Part shown: in pieces, positions 1-13,500 of the stretch
Numbering within the stretch: the first letter of the stretch is position 1
How the letters are laid out: the number at the start of each line of letters is the position of its first letter
Source of the DNA: Glandiceps talaboti
Lineage: Eukaryota; Hemichordata; Enteropneusta; Spengelidae
DNA length: 64,000 bases
Assembly: GCF_964340395.1 (NCBI RefSeq)
Contig: NC_135562.1
Location: 19,736,626 to 19,800,625, forward strand
Direction of reading: 5' to 3'
Notes under the pieces: generated by a model
Database searches by the model: none
Told to the model about the DNA's origin: nothing
The model's input: the letters and a program-made list of their open reading frames with translations, nothing else
Position numbers and translations under genes: made by a program

Positions 1-3000
1 TCCACTTCTTGATTGGCTGTCTGGTGTTCATCTGCCATCTGTGTTCGTGTCATCTTCCGTGACCTTGAGTTCCATCCTGAAAGGAATGAATCAAACAATA
101 CAGTATAAACTTATTGATGGAATGAAATAACAGTTATTTAGATTCTAATATTTACTCTTAAAGTTGCCACTACTCAATTTAACCTTTTTGAAAAGATATT
201 ACCACGGATAATACAATTCTGTTCATCTCCAAAATATTTCTTCATTCTGCTACAATCTACTTGTGACATAAGGTTGTCATTACTTGTTGTGTGCTTAGTA
301 CTGACAAAAGAACTTTTTGATAACTTATACTTTCCATTGCAGATGGGAAGAAATATTGGGCAACAAAATTTAATGACCATTCTCAGTAATTATACAATTC
401 CAAAATCTTCACTTACTTCTTCCACTTCTTGATTGGCTGTCTGGTGTTCATCTGCCATCTGTGTTCGTGTCATCTTCCGTGACCTTGAGTTCCATCCTGA
501 AAGGAATGAATCAAACAATACAGTATAAACTTATTGATGGAATGAAATAACAGTTATTTAGATTCTAATATTTACTCTTAAAGTTGCCACTACTCAGTTT
601 AACCTTTTTGAAAAGATATTACCACGGATAATACAATTCTGTTCATCTCCAAAATATTTCTTCATTCTGCTACAATCTACTTGTGACATAACGTTGTCAT
701 TACTTGTTGTGTGCTTAGTACTGACAAAAGAACTTTTTGATAACTTATACTTTCCATTACAGATGGGAAGAAATATTGGGCAACAAAATTTAATGACCAT
801 TCTCAGTAATTATACAATTCCAAAATCTTCACTTACTTCTTCCACTTCTTGATTGGCTGTCTGGTGTTCATCTGCCATCTGTGTTCGTGTCATCTTCCGT
901 GACCTTGAGTTCCATCCTGAAAGGAATGAATCAAACAATATAGTATAAACTTATTGATGGAATGAAATAACAGTTATTTAGATTCTAATATTTACTCTTA
1001 AAGTTGCCACTACTCAGTTTAACCTTTTTGAAAAGATATTACCACGGATAATACAATTCTGTTCATCTCCAAAATATTTCTTCATTCTGCTACAATCTAC
1101 TTGTGACATAAGGTTGTCATTACTTGTTGTGTGCTTAGTACTGACAAAAGAACTTTTTGATAACTTATACTTTCCATTGCAGATGGGAAGAAATATTGGG
1201 CAACAAAATTTAATGACCATTCTCAGTAATTATACAATTCCAAAATCTTCACTTACTTCTTCCACTTCTTGATTGGCTGTCTGGTGTTCATCTGCCATCT
1301 GTGTTCGTGTCATCTTCCGTGACCTTGAGTTCCATCCTGAAAGGAATGAATCAAACAATACAGTATAAACTTATTGATGGAATGAAATAACAGTTATTTA
1401 GATTCTAATATTTACTCTTAAAGTTGCCACTACTCAATTTAACCTTTTTGAAAAGATATTACCACGGATAATACAATTCTGTTCATCTCCAAAATATTTC
1501 CTCATTCTGCTACAATCTACTTGTGACATAAGGTTGTCATTACTTGTTGTGTGCTTAGTACTGACAAAAGAACTTTTTGATAACTTATACTTTCCATTGC
1601 AGATGGGAAGAAATATTGGGCAACAAAATTTAATGACCATTCTCAGTAATTATACAATTCCAAAATCTTCACTTACTTCTTCCACTTCTTGATTGGCTGT
1701 CTGGTGTTCATCTGCCATCTGTGTTCGTGTCATCTTCCGTGACCTTGAGTTCCATCCTGAAAGGAATGAATCAAACAATACAGTATAAACTTATTGATGG
1801 AATGAAATAACAGTTATTTAGATTCTAATATTTACTCTTAAAGTTGCCACTCCTCAGTTTAACCTTTTTGAAAAGATATTACCACGGATAATACAATTCT
1901 GTTCATCTCCAAAATATTTCTTCATTCTGCTACAATCTACTTGTGACATAAGGTTGTCATTACTTGTTGTGTGCTTAGTACTGACAAAAGAACTTTTTGA
2001 TAACTTATACTTTCCATTGCAGATGGGAAGAAATATTGGGCAACAAAATTTAATGACCATTCTCAGTAATTATACAATTCCAAAATCTTCACTTACTTCT
2101 TCCACTTCTTGATTGGCTGTCTGGTGTTCATCTGCCATCTGTGTTCGTGTCATCTTCCGTGACCTTGAGTTCCATCCTGAAAGGAATGAATCAAACAATA
2201 CAGTATAAACTTATTGATGGAATGAAATAACAGTTATTTAGATTCTAATATTTACTCTTAAAGTTGCCACTACTCAATTTAACCTTTTTGAAAAGATATT
2301 ACCACGGATAATACAATTCTGTTCATCTCCAAAATATTTCTTCATTCTGCTACAATCTACTTGTGACATAAGGTTGTCATTACTTGTTGTGTGCTTAGTA
2401 CTGACAAAAGAACTTTTTGATAACTTATACTTTCCATTGCAGATGGGAAGAAATATTGGGCAACAAAATTTAATGACCATTCTCAGTAATTATACAATTC
2501 CAAAATCTTCACTTACTTCTTCCACTTCTTGATTGGCTGTCTGGTGTTCATCTGCCATCTGTGTTCGTGTCATCTTCCGTGACCTTGAGTTCCATCCTGA
2601 AAGGAATGAATCAAACAATACAGTATAAACTTATTGATGGAATGAAATAACAGTTATTTAGATTCTAATATTTACTCTTAAAGTTGCCACTACTCAATTT
2701 AACCTTTTTGAAAAGATATTACCACGGTAATACAATTCTGTTCATCTCCAAAATATTTCTTCATTCTGCTACAATCTACTTGTGACATAAGGTTGTCATT
2801 ACTTGTTGTGTGCTTAGTACTGACAAAAGAACTTTTTGATAACTTATACTTTCCATTGCAGATGGGAAGAAATATTGGGCAACAAAATTTAATGACCATT
2901 CTCAGTAATTATACAATTCCAAAATCTTCACTTACTTCTTCCACTTCTTGATTGGCTGTCTGGTGTTCATCTGCCATCTGTGTTCGTGTCATCTTCCGTG

Positions 3001-6000
3001 ACCTTGAGTTCCATCCTGAAAGGAATGAATCAAACAATACAGTATAAACTTATTGATGGAATGAAATAACAGTTATTTAGATTCTAATATTTACTCTTAA
3101 AGTTGCCACTACTCAATTTAACCTTTTTGAAAAGATATTACCACGGATAATACAATTCTGTTCATCTCCAAAATATTTCTTCATTCTGCTACAATCTACT
3201 TGTGACATAAGGTTGTCATTACTTGTTGTGTGCTTAGTACTGACAAAAGAACTTTTTGATAACTTATACTTTCCATTGCAGATGGGAAGAAATATTGGGC
3301 AACAAAATTTAATGACCATTCTCAGTAATTATACAATTCCAAAATCTTCACTTACTTCTTCCACTTCTTGATTGGCTGTCTGGTGTTCATCTGCCATCTG
3401 TGTTCGTGTCATCTTCCGTGACCTTGAGTTCCATCCTGAAAGGAATGAATCAAACAATACAGTATAAACTTATTGATGGAATGAAATAACAGTTATTTAG
3501 ATTCTAATATTTACTCTTAAAGTTGCCACTACTCAATTTAACCTTTTTGAAAAGATATTACCACGGATAATACAATTCTGTTCATCTCCAAAATATTTCT
3601 TCATTCTGCTACAATCTACTTGTGACATAAGGTTGTCATTACTTGTTGTGTGCTTAGTACTGACAAAAGAACTTTTTGATAACTTATACTTTCCATTGCA
3701 GATGGGAAGAAATATTGGGCAACAAAATTTAATGACCATTCTCAGTAATTATACAATTCCAAAATCTTCACTTACTTCTTCCACTTCTTGATTGGCTGTC
3801 TGGTGTTCATCTGCCATCTGTGTTCGTGTCATCTTCCGTGACCTTGAGTTCCATCCTGAAAGGAATGAATCAAACAATACAGTATAAACTTATTGATGGA
3901 ATGAAATAACAGTTATTTAGATTCTAATATTTACTCTTAAAGTTGCCACTACTCAATTTAACCTTTTTGAAAAGATATTACCACGGATAATACAATTCTG
4001 TTCATCTCCAAAATATTTCTTCATTCTGCTACAATCTACTTGTGACATAAGGTTGTCATTACTTGTTGTGTGCTTAGTACTGACAAAAGAACTTTTTGAT
4101 AACTTATACTTTCCATTGCAGATGGGAAGAAATATTGGGCAACAAAATTTAATGACCATTCTCAGTAATTATACAATTCCAAAATCTTCACTTACTTCTT
4201 CCACTTCTTGATTGGCTGTCTGGTGTTCATCTGCCATCTGTGTTCGTGTCATCTTCCGTGACCTTGAGTTCCATCCTGAAAGGAATGAATCAAACAATAC
4301 AGTATAAACTTATTGATGGAATGAAATAACAGTTATTTAGATTCTAATATTTACTCTTAAAGTTGCCACTACTCAATTTAACCTTTTTGAAAAGATATTA
4401 CCACGGTAATACAATTCTGTTCATCTCCAAAATATTTCTTCATTCTGCTACAATCTACTTGTGACATAAGGTTGTCATTACTTGTTGTGTGCTTAGTACT
4501 GACAAAAGAACTTTTTGATAACTTATACTTTCCATTGCAGATGGGAAGAAATATTGGGCAACAAAATTTAATGACCATTCTCAGTAATTATACAATTCCA
4601 AAATCTTCACTTACTTCTTCCACTTCTTGATTGGCTGTCTGGTGTTCATCTGCCATCTGTGTTCGTGTCATCTTCCGTGACCTTGAGTTCCATCCTGAAA
4701 GGAATGAATCAAACAATACAGTATAAACTTATTGATGGAATGAAATAACAGTTATTTAGATTCTAATATTTACTCTTAAAGTTGCCACTACTCAGTTTAA
4801 CCTTTTTGAAAAGATATTACCACGGATAATACAATTCTGTTCATCTCCAAAATATTTCCTCATTCTGCTACAATCTACTTGTGACATAAGGTTGTCATTA
4901 CTTGTTGTGTGCTTAGTACTGACAAAAGAACTTTTTGATAACTTATACTTTCCATTGCAGATGGGAAGAAATATTGGGCAACAAAATTTAATGACCATTC
5001 TCAGTAATTATACAATTCCAAAATCTTCACTTACTTCTTCCACTTCTTGATTGGCTGTCTGGTGTTCATCTGTCATCTGTGTTCGTGTCATCTTCCGTGA
5101 CCTTGAGTTCCATCCTGAAAGGAATGAATCAAACAATACAGTATAAACTTATTGATGGAATGAAATAACAGTTATTTAGATTCTAATATTTACTCTTAAA
5201 GTTGCCACTACTCAATTTAACCTTTTTGAAAAGATATTACCACGGATAATACAATTCTGTTCATCTCCAAAATATTTCTTTATTCTGCTACAATCTACTT
5301 GTGACATAAGGTTGTCATTACTTGTTGTGTGCTTAGTACTGACAAAAGAACTTTTTGATAACTTATACTTTCCATTGCAGATGGGAAGAAATATTGGGCA
5401 ACAAAATTTAATGACCATTCTCAGTAATTATACAATTCCAAAATCTCCACTTACTTCTTCCACTTCTTGATTGGCTGTCTGGTGTTCATCTGCCATCTGT
5501 GTTCGTGTCATCTTCCGTGACCTTGAGTTCCATCCTGAAAGGAATGAATCAAACAATACAGTATAAACTTATTGATGGAATGAAATAACAGTTATTTAGA
5601 TTCTAATATTTACTCTTAAAGTTGCCACTACTCAATTTAACCTTTTTGAAAAGATATTACCACGGATAATACAATTCTGTTCATCTCCAAAATATTTCCT
5701 CATTCTGCTACAATCTACTTGTGACATAAGGTTGTCATTACTTGTTGTGTGCTTAGTACTGACAAAAGAACTTTTTGATAACTTATACTTTCCATTGCAG
5801 ATGGGAAGAAATATTGGGCAACAAAATTTAATGACCATTCTCAGTAATTATACAATTCCAAAATCTTCACTTACTTCTTCCACTTCTTGATTGGCTGTCT
5901 GGTGTTCATCTGCCATCTGTGTTCGTGTCATCTTCCGTGACCTTGAGTTCCATCCTGAAAGGAATGAATCAAACAATACAGTATAAACTTATTGATGGAA

Positions 6001-9000
6001 TGAAATAACAGTTATTTAGATTCTAATATTTACTCTTAAAGTTGCCACTACTCAATTTAACCTTTTTGAAAAGATATTACCACGGTAATACAATTCTGTT
6101 CATCTCCAAAATATTTCTTCATTCTGCTACAATCTACTTGTGACATAAGGTTGTCATTACTTGTTGTGTGCTTAGTACTGACAAAAGAACTTTTTGATAA
6201 CTTATACTTTCCATTGCAGATGGGAAGAAATATTGGGCAACAAAATTTAATGACCATTCTCAGTAATTATACAATTCCAAAATCTTCACTTACTTCTTCC
6301 ACTTCTTGATTGGCTGTCTGGTGTTCATCTGCCATCTGTGTTCGTGTCATCTTCCGTGACCTTGAGTTCCATCCTGAAAGGAATGAATCAAACAATACAG
6401 TATAAACTTATTGATGGAATGAAATAACAGTTATTTAGATTCTAATATTTACTCTTAAAGTTGCCACTACTCAATTTAACCTTTTTGAAAAGATATTACC
6501 ACGGATAATACAATTCTGTTCATCTCCAAAATATTTCCTCATTCTGCTACAATCTACTTGTGACATAAGGTTGTCATTACTTGTTGTGTGCTTAGTACTG
6601 ACAAAAGAACTTTTTGATAACTTATACTTTCCATTGCAGATGGGAAGAAATATTGGGCAACAAAATTTAATGACCATTCTCAGTAATTATACATTACCAA
6701 AATCTTCACTTACTTCTTCCACTTCTTGATTGGCTGTCTGGTGTTCATCTGCCATCTGTGTTCGTGTCATCTTCCGTGACCTTGAGTTCCATCCTGAAAG
6801 GAATGAATCAAACAATACAGTATAAACTTATTGATGGAATGAAATAACAGTTATTTAGATTCTAATATTTACTCTTAAAGTTGCCACTACTCAATTTAAC
6901 CTTTTTGAAAAGATATTACCACGGATAATACAATTCTGTTCATCTCCAAAATATTTCTTCATTCTGCTACAATCTACTTGTGACATAAGGTTGTCATTAC
7001 TTGTTGTGTGCTTAGTACTGACAAAAGAACTTTTTGATAACTTATACTTTCCATTGCAGATGGGAAGAAATATTGGGCAACAAAATTTAATGACCATTCT
7101 CAGTAATTATACAATTCCAAAATCTTCACTTACTTCTTCCACTTCTTGATTGGCTGTCTGGTGTTCATCTGCCATCTGTGTTCGTGTCATCTTCCGTGAC
7201 CTTGAGTTCCATCCTGAAAGGAATGAATCAAACAATACAGTATAAACTTATTGATGGAATGAAATAACAGTTATTTAGATTCTAATATTTACTCTTAAAG
7301 TTGCCACTACTCAGTTTAACCTTTTTGAAAAGATATTACCACGGATAATACAATTCTGTTCATCTCCAAAATATTTCTTCATTCTGCTACAATCTACTTG
7401 TGACATAAGGTTGTCATTACTTGTTGTGTGCTTAGTACTGACAAAAGAACTTTTTGATAACTTATACTTTCCATTGCAGATGGGAAGAAATATTGGGCAA
7501 CAAAATTTAATGACCATTCTCAGTAATTATACAATTCCAAAATCTTCACTTACTTCTTCCACTTCTTGATTGGCTGTCTGGTGTTCATCTGCCATCTGTG
7601 TTCGTGTCATCTTCCGTGACCTTGAGTTCCATCCTGAAAGGAATGAATCAAACAATACAGTATAAACTTATTGATGGAATGAAATAACAGTTATTTAGAT
7701 TCTAATATTTACTCTTAAAGTTGCCACTACTCAATTTAACCTTTTTGAAAAGATATTACCACGGATAATACAATTCTGTTCATCTCCAAAATATTTCTTC
7801 ATTCTGCTACAATCTACTTGTGACATAAGGTTGTCATTACTTGTTGTGTGCTTAGTACTGACAAAAGAACTTTTTGATAACTTATACTTTCCATTGCAGA
7901 TGGGAAGAAATATTGGGCAACAAAATTTAATGACCATTCTCAGTAATTATACAATTCCAAAATCTTCACTTACTTCTTCCACTTCTTGATTGGCTGTCTG
8001 GTGTTCATCTGCCATCTGTGTTCGTGTCATTTTCCGTGACCTTGAGTTCCATCCTGAAAGGAATGAATCAAACAATACAGTATAAACTTATTGATGGAAT
8101 GAAATAACAGTTATTTAGATTCTAATATTTACTCTTAAAGTTGCCACTACTCAATTTAACCTTTTTGAAAAGATATTACCACGGATAATACAATTCTGTT
8201 CATCTCCAAAATATTTCCTCATTCTGCTACAATCTACTTGTGACATAAGGTTGTCATTACTTGTTGTGTGCTTAGTACTGACAAAAGAACTTTTTGATAA
8301 CTTATACTTTCCATTGCAGATGGGAAGAAATATTGGGCAACAAAATTTAATGACCATTCTCAGTAATTATACATTACCAAAATCTTCACTTACTTCTTCC
8401 ACTTCTTGATTGGCTGTCTGGTGTTCATCTGCCATCTGTGTTCGTGTCATCTTCCGTGACCTTGAGTTCCATCCTGAAAGGAATGAATCAAACAATACAG
8501 TATAAACTTATTGATGGAATGAAATAACAGTTATTTAGATTCTAATATTTACTCTTAAAGTTGCCACTACTCAATTTAACCTTTTTGAAAAGATATTACC
8601 ACGGATAATACAATTCTGTTCATCTCCAAAATATTTCTTCATTCTGCTACAATCTACTTGTGACATAAGGTTGTCATTACTTGTTGTGTGCTTAGTACTG
8701 ACAAAAGAACTTTTTGATAACTTATACTTTCCATTGCAGATGGGAAGAAATATTGGGCAACAAAATTTAATGACCATTCTCAGTAATTATACAATTCCAA
8801 AATCTTCACTTACTTCTTCCACTTCTTGATTGGCTGTCTGGTGTTCATCTGCCATCTGTGTTCGTGTCATCTTCCGTGACCTTGAGTTCCATCCTGAAAG
8901 GAATGAATCAAACAATACAGTATAAACTTATTGATGGAATGAAATAACAGTTATTTAGATTCTAATATTTACTCTTAAAGTTGCCACTACTCAATTTAAC

Positions 9001-10548
9001 CTTTTTGAAAAGATATTACCACGGATAATACAATTCTGTTCATCTCCAAAATATTCCTTCATTCTGCTACAATCTACTTGTGACATAAGGTTGTCATTAC
9101 TTGTTGTGTGCTTAGTACTGACAAAAGAACTTTTTGATAACTTATACTTTCCATTGCAGATGGGAAGAAATATTGGGCAACAAAATTTAATGACCATTCT
9201 CAGTAATTATACAATTCCAAAATCTTCACTTACTTCTTCCACTTCTTGATTGGCTGTCTGGTGTTCATCTGCCATCTGTGTTCGTGTCATCTTCCGTGAC
9301 CTTGAGTTCCATCCTGAAAGGAATGAATCAAACAATACAGTATAAACTTATTGATGGAATGAAATAACAGTTATTTAGATTCTAATATTTACTCTTAAAG
9401 TTGCCACTACTCAATTTAACCTTTTTGAAAAGATATTACCACGGATAATACAATTCTGTTCATCTCCAAAATATTTCTTCATTCTGCTACAATCTACTTG
9501 TGACATAAGGTTGTCATTACTTGTTGTGTGCTTAGTACTGACAAAAGAACTTTTTGATAACTTATACTTTCCATTGCAGATGGGAAGAAATATTGGGCAA
9601 CAAAATTTAATGACCATTCTCAGTAATTATACAATTCCAAAATCTTCACTTACTTCTTCCACTTCTTGATTGGCTGTCTGGTGTTCATCTGCCATCTGTG
9701 TTCGTGTCATCTTCCGTGACCTTGAGTTCCATCCTGAAAGGAATGAATCAAACAATACAGTATAAACTTATTGATGGAATGAAATAACAGTTATTTAGAT
9801 TCTAATATTTACTCTTAAAGTTGCCACTACTCAATTTAACCTTTTTGAAAAGATATTACCACGGTAATACAATTCTGTTCATCTCCAAAATATTTCTTCA
9901 TTCTGCTACAATCTACTTGTGACATAAGGTTGTCATTACTTGTTGTGTGCTTAGTACTGACAAAAGAACTTTTTGATAACTTATACTTTCCATTGCAGAT
10001 GGGAAGAAATATTGGGCAACAAAATTTAATGACCATTCTCAGTAATTATACAATTCCAAAATCTTCACTCACTTCTTCCACTTCTTGATTGGCTGTCTGG
10101 TGTTCATCTGCCATCTGTGTTCGTGTCATCTTCCGTGACCTTGAGTTCCATCCTGAAAGGAATGAATCAAACAATACAGTATAAACTTATTGATGGAATG
10201 AAATAACAGTTATTTAGATTCTAATATTTACTCTTAAAGTTGCCACTACTCAATTTAACCTTTTTGAAAAGATATTACCACGGATAATACAATTCTGTTC
10301 ATCTCCAAAATATTTCCTCATTCTGCTACAATCTACTTGTGACATAAGGTTGTCATTACTTGTTGTGTGCTTAGTACTGACAAAAGAACTTTTTGATAAC
10401 TTATACTTTCCATTGCAGATGGGAAGAAATATTGGGCAACAAAATTTAATGACCATTCTCAGTAATTATACATTACCAAAATCTTCACTTACTTCTTCCA
10501 CTTCTTGATTGGCTGTCTGGTGTTCATCTGCCATCTGTGTTCGTGTCA
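1..10548 (-). repeat. 420-bp satellite array, about 25 near-identical head-to-tail units
   Basis: The same 420-nt sequence recurs from the first base to 10,548, with units differing at only a few positions. The array is open at the left edge of the window. Recurrent variants are A/G in ctcaattt/ctcagttt, a 1-nt deletion (ggataata to ggtaata) in the units around 2,727, 4,406, 6,085 and 9,864, ttcttc/ttcctc, and acaattcc/acattacc. A 66-68-codon open frame on the minus strand of each unit lies in what reads as intron. It is altered by the 1-nt deletion in four units, so I do not treat it as a gene. The minus strand is given because the splice-bounded block in each unit lies there. The last unit breaks off inside that block at about 10,548, where (GTCA)n begins. 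Confidence 0.97.
417..496 (-). other. Exon-like 80-nt block of the 420-bp unit (24 complete copies)
   Basis: On the minus strand the unit reads attcattcctttcag, then 80 nt beginning GATGGAACTC and ending GTGGAAGAA, then gtaagtgaag: a pyrimidine-rich acceptor and a perfect GTAAGT donor. One frame is open through the block (two leading bases, then 26 codons, including MADEHQTANQEVEE at the end); the other two contain TGA. Complete copies start at 417, 837, 1257, 1677, 2097, 2517, 2936, 3356, 3776, 4196, 4615, 5035, 5455, 5875, 6294, 6714, 7134, 7554, 7974, 8394, 8814, 9234, 9654 and 10073. Partial copies lie at 1-76 and from 10493. Since 80 is not a multiple of three, splicing one copy to the next would shift the frame, so serial inclusion as coding exons is unlikely. 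The peptide is not recognised. Confidence 0.5.
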
Positions 10549-13500
10549 CCTTCCGTTGTCACAGTCAGTCAGTCAGTCAGACAGTCAGTCAGTCAGTAGT
10601 CAGTTAGTCAGAAATGGTGTAGTACAACTGAAGCAGTCAGTAAGTCACCTGTCAGTCATCCAAAGTAGAACATGTACATTACAAGGAGTCTGTCAGTACT
10701 TAGTCGATTAGTCAGAAATGTTGTAGTACAACTGAAGCAGTCAGCCAGTCGCTTATCATTCAGTCATTAAGCTGTACGTGTACATTACAAGGAGTCAGTC
10801 AGTCCCCAGTCAGTCATTTATTAAGTCCGGCAGTCAGAAATGTTGCAGTACAACTGAAGAAGTCAGTCAGCCACCAAGTACTACATGTACTTTACAATGA
10901 GTCTGTTAGTCACAAGTCAGCTTGAAATGTTGTCGTTCAACTGAAGCAGTCAGTCAGTCACCTGTCAGTCCGCCATCAAAGTAGTACATGTACATTACAA
11001 GGAGTCTGTCAGTCCCTAGTCAGTCAGTCAGAAATGTTGTAGTACGACTGAAGCAGTCAGTCAGTCAGTCAGTCAGTCAGTCACCTGTCAGTCAGCCAAT
11101 AAGCAGTATGTGTACATTACAAGGAGTCTTTCAGGCACTAGTCAGTGTAAAATGTTGTAGTACAACTGAAATAGTCAGTCAGTCACCTGTCAGTCAGCCA
11201 TCAAGTAGTACATGTACATTACAAGGAGTCTGTCAGTCACTAGTCAGTCAGTCAGTTAGTCAGAAATGTTGTAGTACAACTGAAGCAGTCAGCCAGTCAC
11301 CTGTCAGACAGCCATTAGGCTGTACGTGTACATTACAAGGAGTCAGTCTGTCACCAGTCAGTCATTCGATCATTCAGTCAGTCAGTCAGTCAGTCAGTCA
11401 GTCAGTCAGAAATGTTGCAGTACAATTGAAGAAGTCAGTCAGCCAGCTACCAAGTAGTACATGTACATTACAAGGAGACTGTCAGTCACTATTCAGTCAG
11501 TCAGAAATGTTGTAGTACAACTGAATCAGTCAGTCAGTCACTTGTCATTCAGTCATTAAGCTGTACGTGTACATTACAAGGAGTCAGTCAGTCCCCAGTC
11601 AGTTATTTATTAAGTCAGGCAGTCAGAAATGTTGCAGTACAACTGAAGAAGTCAGTCAGCCACCAAGTAGTACATGTACTTTACAAGGAGTCTGTTAGTC
11701 GATCAGTCAGAAATGTTGTAGTACAAATGAAGCAGTCAGTCAGTCAGTCAGTCACCTGTCAGTCAGCCATTAAGCAGTATGTGTACATTACAAGGAGTCT
11801 GTCAGTCACTAATCAGTCCAAAATGTTGTAGTACAACTGAAATAGTCAGTCAGTCACCTGTCAGTCAGCCATCAAGTAGTACATGTAGATTACAAGGAGT
11901 CTGTCAGTCACTAGTCAGTCAGTCAGTCAGTCAGTCAGTAGTCAGTTAGTCAGAAATGGTGTTGTACAACTGAAGCAGTCAGCCAGTCACCTGTCAGACA
12001 GCCATTAAGCTGTACGTCTACATTACAAGGAGTCAGTCAGTCACCAGTCCGTCATTCAGTCAGTCATTCAGTCAGAAATGTTGCAGTACAATTGAAGAAG
12101 TCAATCAGCCACCAAGTAGTACATGTACATTACAAGGCGTCTGTCGGTCACTAGTCAGCCAGTCAGAAATGTTGTAGTACAACTGAAGCTGTCAGTCAGT
12201 CAGTCACCTGCCATCAAGTAGTACGTATTCATTACAAGGAGTCAGTCAGTCAGTCAGTCAGTCAGTCAGTCAGTCAGACAGTCAGTCAGTCAGTCAGTCA
12301 CCAGTCAGCCAGTCTGTCAGTCAGTCAGTCAGTCAGTCAGAAATGTTGTAGTACAACTGAAGCAGTCAGTCTGTCACCTGTCACCAGTCAGTCAGCTATC
12401 AAGTAGTACATGTACACTACAAGGAGTCAGTCATTCATTAAGTCAGGCAGTCAGAAATGTTGCAGTACAACTGAAGAAGTCAGTCAGCCACCAAGTAGTA
12501 CATGTACATTACAAGGAGTCTGTCAGTCACAAGTCAGTCAGTCAGTCAGTCAGTCAGTCAGAAATGTTGTAGTTGAACTTAAGCAGTCAGAGTGCCATCA
12601 AAGTAGTACATGTACATTACAAGGAGTCAGTCAGTCACCAGTCAGTCAGTCAGTAATATAACTGAAGAAGTCAGTCAGCCACCAAGTAGTACACGTACGT
12701 ACATTACAAGGAGTCTGTCAGACTAGTCCCTAGTCGATCAGTCAGAAATGTTGTAGTACAACTGAAGCAGTCAGTCAGTCAGTCAGTCAGTCACCTGTCA
12801 GTCACCCAGTCATCAAGTAGTACATGTAAATTACAAGGAGTCTGTCAGTCACAAGTCAGTCAGTGTCAGTCAGTCAGAAATGTTGTATTACAACTGAAGC
12901 AGTCAGTCAGTCAGTCACCTGTCAGTCAGCCATTAAGCAGTATGTGTACATAATGTACAAGGAGTCTGTCAGTCACTAGTCAGTTAGTCAAAAATGTTGT
13001 AGTACAACTGAAATAGTCAGTCAGTCACCTCTCAGTCAGCCATTAAGCAGTATTTCTACATTTTAAGGAATTTGTCAGTCACTAGTCAGTCAGTCAGAAA
13101 TGTTGTAGTACAACTGAAGCAGTCAGTCAGTCAGTCAGTCAGTCAGTCAGTCAGTCAGTCAGTCACCTGTAAGTCAGCCATCAAGCAGTACATGTACATT
13201 ACAAGGAATCTGTCAGTCACTAGTCAGTCAGTCAGTCAGTCAGTCAGTCAGTCAGTCAGTAGTACAACTGAAGAAGTCAGTCAGCCACCAAGTAGTACAT
13301 ATACATTACAAGGAGTGTGTCAGTCACACGTCAGTCAGTCAGTCAGTCAGTCAGTCAATAGTACAACTGAAGAAGTCAGTCAGCCACCAAGTAGTACATA
13401 ATTATACATTACAATGAGTCTGTCAGTCACAGGTCAGTCAGTCAGTTAGTCAGTCAGTCAGTCAGTCAGTCAGTCAGTCTGTCAGTCAGAAATGTCGTAA

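Noticed and set aside
174-10456. A 66-68-codon minus-strand frame repeated in each 420-bp unit as a protein gene family
   Set aside because: It lies in the presumed intron and repeats only because the satellite repeats. Four units have a 1-nt deletion that changes its end, and the peptide has no recognisable domain.
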